Shown here in pieces: positions 59,969 to 64,000 of a stretch of 64,000 bases of DNA. The translations under genes and the position numbers were made by a program. Positions within the stretch are counted from its first letter, which is position 1; each line of letters starts with the position of its first letter. The notes below the pieces were generated by a model. That model saw only the letters and a program-made list of their open reading frames with translations, made no database searches and had not been told where the DNA came from. Origin of the DNA: Leucaena leucocephala (Eukaryota; Streptophyta; Magnoliopsida; Fabales; Fabaceae); the NCBI GenBank assembly GCA_037074615.1, contig CM073536.1, positions 6,081,001-6,145,000 on the forward strand. The letters run 5' to 3'.

Positions 59969-61018
59969 ATGGCTTCCTCCTTCTATCTTTCTCGTCTCTT
60001 TGCACTCCTCCTCCCCGTTTCAATAGGTTTGTCATCCTCTATTCTTTCATTTTGCTATTTATTCAAAATTAGAAGTACAAAACCTTTTCAACAATCAAAT
60101 AATTTCCTTATTTCCAATTATTTTGCCTTCTCTCCACACATTTATCTAAACTTTATTCTTTTATACAAAAATCTCTCAAATTTCGAATTATGCATAAATA
60201 ACTCACTAAATATTTACAAGGAAGAGAGAAGAATTTTTTGTCGTAGCATGTCATCAACTTTTTCTTATAAATTTTTTCCATTCACCCCTATTAAATATTA
60301 GCGTACATCATAACATATGAGCAAAGTAGGTATATATTAAATAGAGACAAAAGTTAAAAATTTATTAAATTCTTAGATATAATTATTGAGTTTAAAGATT
60401 TTTCTGAATTTTAGTAATACATATTGAAAGTAAATTATAAATAGAATTAAAAAAATATTAGTTTTCATTATATAAAACAAAAGAGTATCAGTTTTGGAGA
60501 TAGATAGATAAAAAATTCAGTATTTTATGTAAAATCTCTAATTTTTCAAAATGTATGATCTTTAATAATAATTAATTTTTTTATAGGATGTCTTTTTCTT
60601 AGAAAATTGAGGGAAAGTCCCTCGTTGATAATTTTATTGGGGATTGAGAAGAATTTAATACATTTTAATACATAAAAATTATTAATATTTTATAAATTTT
60701 ATATAAATAAAATATTAATATTCTGATTTAAGTTATTATCACTGATAAAATTTTCAACCGGTATTCCCCCCAAATTCCCATGTCTAAATGGCATTAAATT
60801 CGAAGTTAATCGCTTGTGATTTGACAGGAGTGATGATGGTTGAAACAGTGAAGGGAGCTAAAATATGCTCAGCCCCAATGGGCGCGTGTGGGGCCAGAGG
60901 TCAATGTGATCAGCGGTGCAGACAAAGTCAAGATGGTGGTCAAGGCACTTGTAACTTGGGCCTCTGCACTTGTAATTATCCCTGCGGGCCTTCCTCCGAT
61001 GGGCCCAAAAGGGATTGA
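59969..61018 (+). CDS. secreted defensin-like cysteine-rich peptide (copy 2)
   Basis: A two-exon gene: 59969-60026 and 60828-61018, total 82 aa. Exon 1 encodes the signal peptide (MASSFYLSRLFALLLPVSIG). A phase-1 intron of 801 bases follows, the position typical of plant defensin-like genes. The mature part has eight Cys in the spacing C-x6-C-x5-C-x3-C-x10-C-x4-C-x1-C-x3-C. The CxxxC and CxC pairs fit the cysteine-stabilised alpha-beta fold, and GTCNLGLC fits a gamma-core. The tail GPSSDGPKRD is hydrophilic. Such peptides serve in defence or cell signalling such as pollen-pistil recognition. Which applies here cannot be told. I do not recognise a close named relative. The intron carries a MITE-like insertion of about 200 bp absent from copy 1. 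Confidence 0.8.
60587..60790. repeat. MITE-like insertion in the intron of peptide copy 2
   Basis: The introns of copies 1 and 2 align on both sides (ATGTATGATCTTTAATAATA left, CATTAAATTCGAAGTTA right), but copy 2 has about 200 extra bases between. The insert contains TATTAATATT and CTGATTTAAGTTATT blocks shared, in inverted orientation, with the element at 524-676. Confidence 0.55.
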
Positions 61019-61667
61019 ACTTTGGGATTGGGCTTTGCGATGACCACATTCAATCTAGGTTATGGGCTTTTATAACAACGGCACTGCTACTCTCTTGCGC
61101 AAGTGCCATATGTCTGTTATTTCTATATAAATAACAGCAACAATTATAATGATATGAGAAGCTTTTCCCCCCTTCTTTTACAATTGAAATATTTAAATTA
61201 ACTTCCGCATGTACTGAAAATCAAACCAATCATTAACCGATGATTAAATAATATAATTAATTAAAACATATAAAAATATTTATATATAACAATGAAAATT
61301 TTAATATTTAAATAAAAAAATATTAATATATAAATAAATAGATTATTCATGTATAAGACATATATAATCTAACAAAATAGTTATTAAAGTATAAATATAA
61401 ATGACCATTACTTTTTTTTTAAAACTTAAAATGATATTATTTTAGATTTCGTAAAGGAAAATATAAAATCTACTCAGTTAATTCGTTCAAAACTCTTAAT
61501 TAAATCAGTTAAAATATTTATTTACCAATTGATTGTTTCGAATTAAATTTTAATACCATATACTTTTAGTAATGTCATCAATACTTTTAGACAGGAAAAA
61601 AAAAGAAAAGAAAATACAAATCAATATTTTTTAGAAGGGTCGCAATGAAAATTGAAAACAATACTTT

Positions 61668-61865
61668 TTTTTTTATAAAAAAAAGGTTTAAGTGGGTTCA
61701 ACATCAGTCTCCTACTAAAATTAGGGTATAACTCTAAGACTCAGAAAGTATTTACAAAAGACTTACGATATCGCTTATCAAAAGAGTTCTCATGACAATA
61801 GTGAGAATCGAACTCACATCTTTATAAAATATAAATATATTTTTTATTATAGTTGTAGTGACTAA
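61668..61865 (-). mobile_element. family-B SINE
   Basis: On the minus strand: B box GAGTTCGATTCTC, then ATTGTCATGAGAACTCTTTT, GTAAATACTTTCTGAGTCTT, ATTTTAGTAGGAGACTGATG and a T/A-rich tail. It is the best-preserved family-B copy and defines the order of blocks used for the others. Confidence 0.6.
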
Positions 61866-63150
61866 GGTTCAGATTATGTTTATCCAAAAAAAAAGTTTGT
61901 ATTATCTATTAAGACGCTACATATGTTAAAATTTTAAAAACAAAATGGAGCTGACTTAGTCAACGAACTTTTTCCTCAGTCTGGCGATAAATTTTAATGG
62001 TTAGTTAAATTACTGTAGCATCTCCCATTTTAGTTGTTCATTCGTTAATATAACATATAATTAAAAAGTTAATTTTAATTTTAAATATAATATATCTTTT
62101 ATATATTTATTTTTTCTCAAATTACTAATATTGATAATCACTCAATAATAATTAAAAGAGAGATAGATATGATTACTGAAAATAGTTAAGGTATTTTAAA
62201 ACAAAAATAATATATTAACTAATTTAATTAATTTATTTAATTTAATTAAATTAATTAAATATATTTTATATTAAAGAATGTATGTATATTTTAAATGTCC
62301 AATAAAAGTAAGCAATCAAATAGTATATATAGTTTTTTATGGTCGAGTTAAAAGAAATATTTTTCTGTAAAATTAAAATGCTATTAATACAATGGGGAGA
62401 GACGTAAGTAGATATTTTTTTTTTGGCATTGTTGCAGATTATATGGTTTTAAAAAAACTAAGGATGGTTTTTGCAGGCAGTACCAAATATAATAAAATGA
62501 AAAAAGTTAAACCAATTATAGTTCGAGTCCCCTAAATAAAAAAGTATAATAAAAAGCATAATGAATAATAGAGCTTTGATTGTAAAAGTTGCACATTGTT
62601 TAGTTGAAAATAAAAATTTATCTTTTACTTTTCGTGTTTTTACGAGCATGTGTTAATAAAATAAAAGATAAGTATCAAAAAGGAACATGAGAAACTTAAG
62701 AACCCAAAGCAATTGCCAATAAACTATATTTTTTAAATTTTATAATACTTATCTAATTATAAATAAATTAATTTAGGTCTAACAATTATATGTAAATTAT
62801 TTAATAATATAAGTTAATGGGATATTAATAATATCTCAATAGTATTATCAATTATTAATCAATTTTATTTTTTAAATTTTACAATACCCAATTTAATTAC
62901 ATGAGAGAGAAAGATTACTTTAAGTCTATAAAATAATGTCCATTTAGTAATGAATAATTAGAATATCACATTCATAGGTATGCACTGTCTTGTGTATAAT
63001 TAGAATATCACATTCATATGTATGTACCTTAAATCATTTTTTTAATAAAAAAAAACTTTGGATTTGAGATGCACACGTTTTTTAATTTTTCGTATCAAAG
63101 TAAATAATATAAATTTAAGCTTGGAGAAGGCTTCAAGAATTTTATTTTTT

Positions 63151-63330
63151 TGTATAAAAAAATTTAGATATGTTTGACATTAGTTCCTTACTAAAATTAT
63201 GACATAGTCCTATAGTTTAAAGAGTGTTTACAGGAAACTTACGAGATCGCCTATTAAATAAGTCCTCATAACTACAATAAGAATTGAGCTAGCATGTTTA
63301 TGAATATTAATCTATTCTTTATAATTTATC
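63151..63330 (-). mobile_element. family-B SINE
   Basis: A minus-strand copy with the same block order as 61668-61865: a diverged B box, GTAGTTATGAGGACTTATTT, GTAAACACTCTTTAAACTAT, ATTTTAGTAAGGAACTAATG, then CTAAATTTTTTTATACAAAA. Confidence 0.55.
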
Positions 63331-63757
63331 CTAACTCTCTTTGACTTTGAATTGAAATGGCCAATCAACCAAATGAAAGAATTGCAGTTATCTAGATATC
63401 TGAAGTTGAAAATCTATCTGAACTATTGTATTACTTTAAATAATCATACATGTTAAGAAAAAGTTAAACTGAATAATGAATCCAAATCATTGTGGATTTA
63501 CCAAATTCAAGAATTATGTCTTAATATGAAAAATATGATTTAAATAACATATAATAAATTAAAAGAAACAGATACTATAGAGAGAGAGAGAGTGAATAAA
63601 AAAAGGTTAATTAATCCCTTCTTTTTTTGGGCATGAGCAAGAAAGGTAATTCACAAATGAGAATCCAAGTAATTTTGGTTTTCCAAAAATTAAGTCTTAA
63701 TATGGAATAATAATAAATAGAATAAACCTTTATTTGATTAACAAAACTATGGTAGAA

Positions 63758-63769
63758 CTATAAATAGCC
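63758..63769 (+). promoter_or_regulatory. TATA box of peptide copy 3
   Basis: CTATAAATAGCC lies 77 bases before the start codon, as in copies 1 and 2. Confidence 0.75.
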
Positions 63770-63834
63770 CATGATCCAGCTGCTTGCTTCATATAATATA
63801 CATTATAATAATTTGGCTTAGAAATTACAATTAG

Positions 63835-64000
63835 ATGGCTTCATTCTTTAATCTTTCTCGTCTCTTTGCACTCATACTTCTTATTTCAATAGGTCAGTGA
63901 TTCAATATTCTTACTTAGAATTGTCTTCCAATTATTCTGACACTATTTTGTTTTCTATGAAAATGCTAAGTAAAGGCTTCTCTGTGGTTTTACAGCTGGG
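63835..64000 (+). CDS. defensin-like peptide gene, cut by the window edge (copy 3)
   Basis: Exon 1 (63835-63892) encodes MASFFNLSRLFALILLISIG, nearly identical to copies 1 and 2. The same phase-1 donor (GTCAGT) follows. A TTTTACAG acceptor a few bases before the right edge may open exon 2 after an intron of only about 100 bases. That would be much shorter than in copies 1 and 2, but the Cys-rich part lies outside the window. Whether the gene is intact cannot be judged. Confidence 0.65.

Larger units (their letters stand above)
61019..63834. other. region between peptide copies 2 and 3
   Basis: Two minus-strand family-B SINEs lie at about 61668-61865 and 63151-63330. A possible MITE with a CTCCC end is near 62017-62290. 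ATAATTAGAATATCACATTCATA-like sequence is repeated at about 62953 and 62997. From about 63.47 kb the sequence matches the copy 2 promoter. No other gene is supported. Confidence 0.6.

Noticed and set aside
1..64000. tRNA genes, rRNA, CRISPR arrays, LTR retrotransposons
   Set aside because: Box A/B motifs found belong to SINE-like heads without a full cloverleaf; no rRNA blocks, no regularly spaced repeats, and no gag/pol or LTR pairs were recognised.

Overview
The window is nuclear DNA from a flowering plant, most likely a eudicot. The evidence is AT-rich intergenic sequence, GT-AG introns, plant-specific protein families and short tRNA-derived SINEs. I cannot name the species. Five intact genes are supported: a subtilase, an oxysterol-binding protein relative, a pentatricopeptide repeat protein, an aspartic protease and a family-14 glycosyltransferase. 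A small two-exon gene for a defensin-like cysteine-rich peptide is also intact. Three relatives are broken: two aspartic proteases and one defensin-like gene. A further defensin-like gene is cut by the right edge.

Layout. 1-15.5 kb is gene-free and holds transposon remnants: a MULE-like element, a SINE with a perfect 14-bp target duplication, and MITEs. 15.5-23 kb is a ten-exon SBT2-type subtilase (820 aa). Its spliced leader carries a short upstream ORF whose stop overlaps the main start codon. 26.2-31.1 kb is a seven-exon ORP4-type lipid-transfer protein (380 aa) whose first coding exon supplies only the ATG. 33.8-36.8 kb is an intronless 999-residue P-class PPR gene. 40.0-46.7 kb is a minus-strand tandem of three intronless nepenthesin/CDR1-like aspartic proteases, of which only the middle one is intact. 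50.9-57.1 kb is a GT14 glycosyltransferase (391 aa, ten coding exons). 57.9-64 kb is a tandem array of small secreted peptide genes sharing signal-peptide exons and promoters.

ORP4, PPR and GT14 in this order match what I recall of Arabidopsis At5g57240, At5g57250 and At5g57270. The protease block therefore looks like an insertion or expansion in a conserved segment. A 300-bp direct repeat brackets it: one copy lies just downstream of the PPR gene and the other spans the last 5'-leader intron of the GT14 gene.

Two SINE families (called A and B here) are the clearest unexplained repeats. Family A, about 180 bp, has six copies. One abuts the truncated 5' end of the third protease, and a head-to-head pair sits in the second exon of the first defensin-like gene. 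The genes in the window do not form one pathway. The protease and peptide clusters are typical fast-evolving, possibly defence-related loci beside stable housekeeping genes. All exon models come from reading splice sites and conserved protein blocks by eye, and no database search was run.
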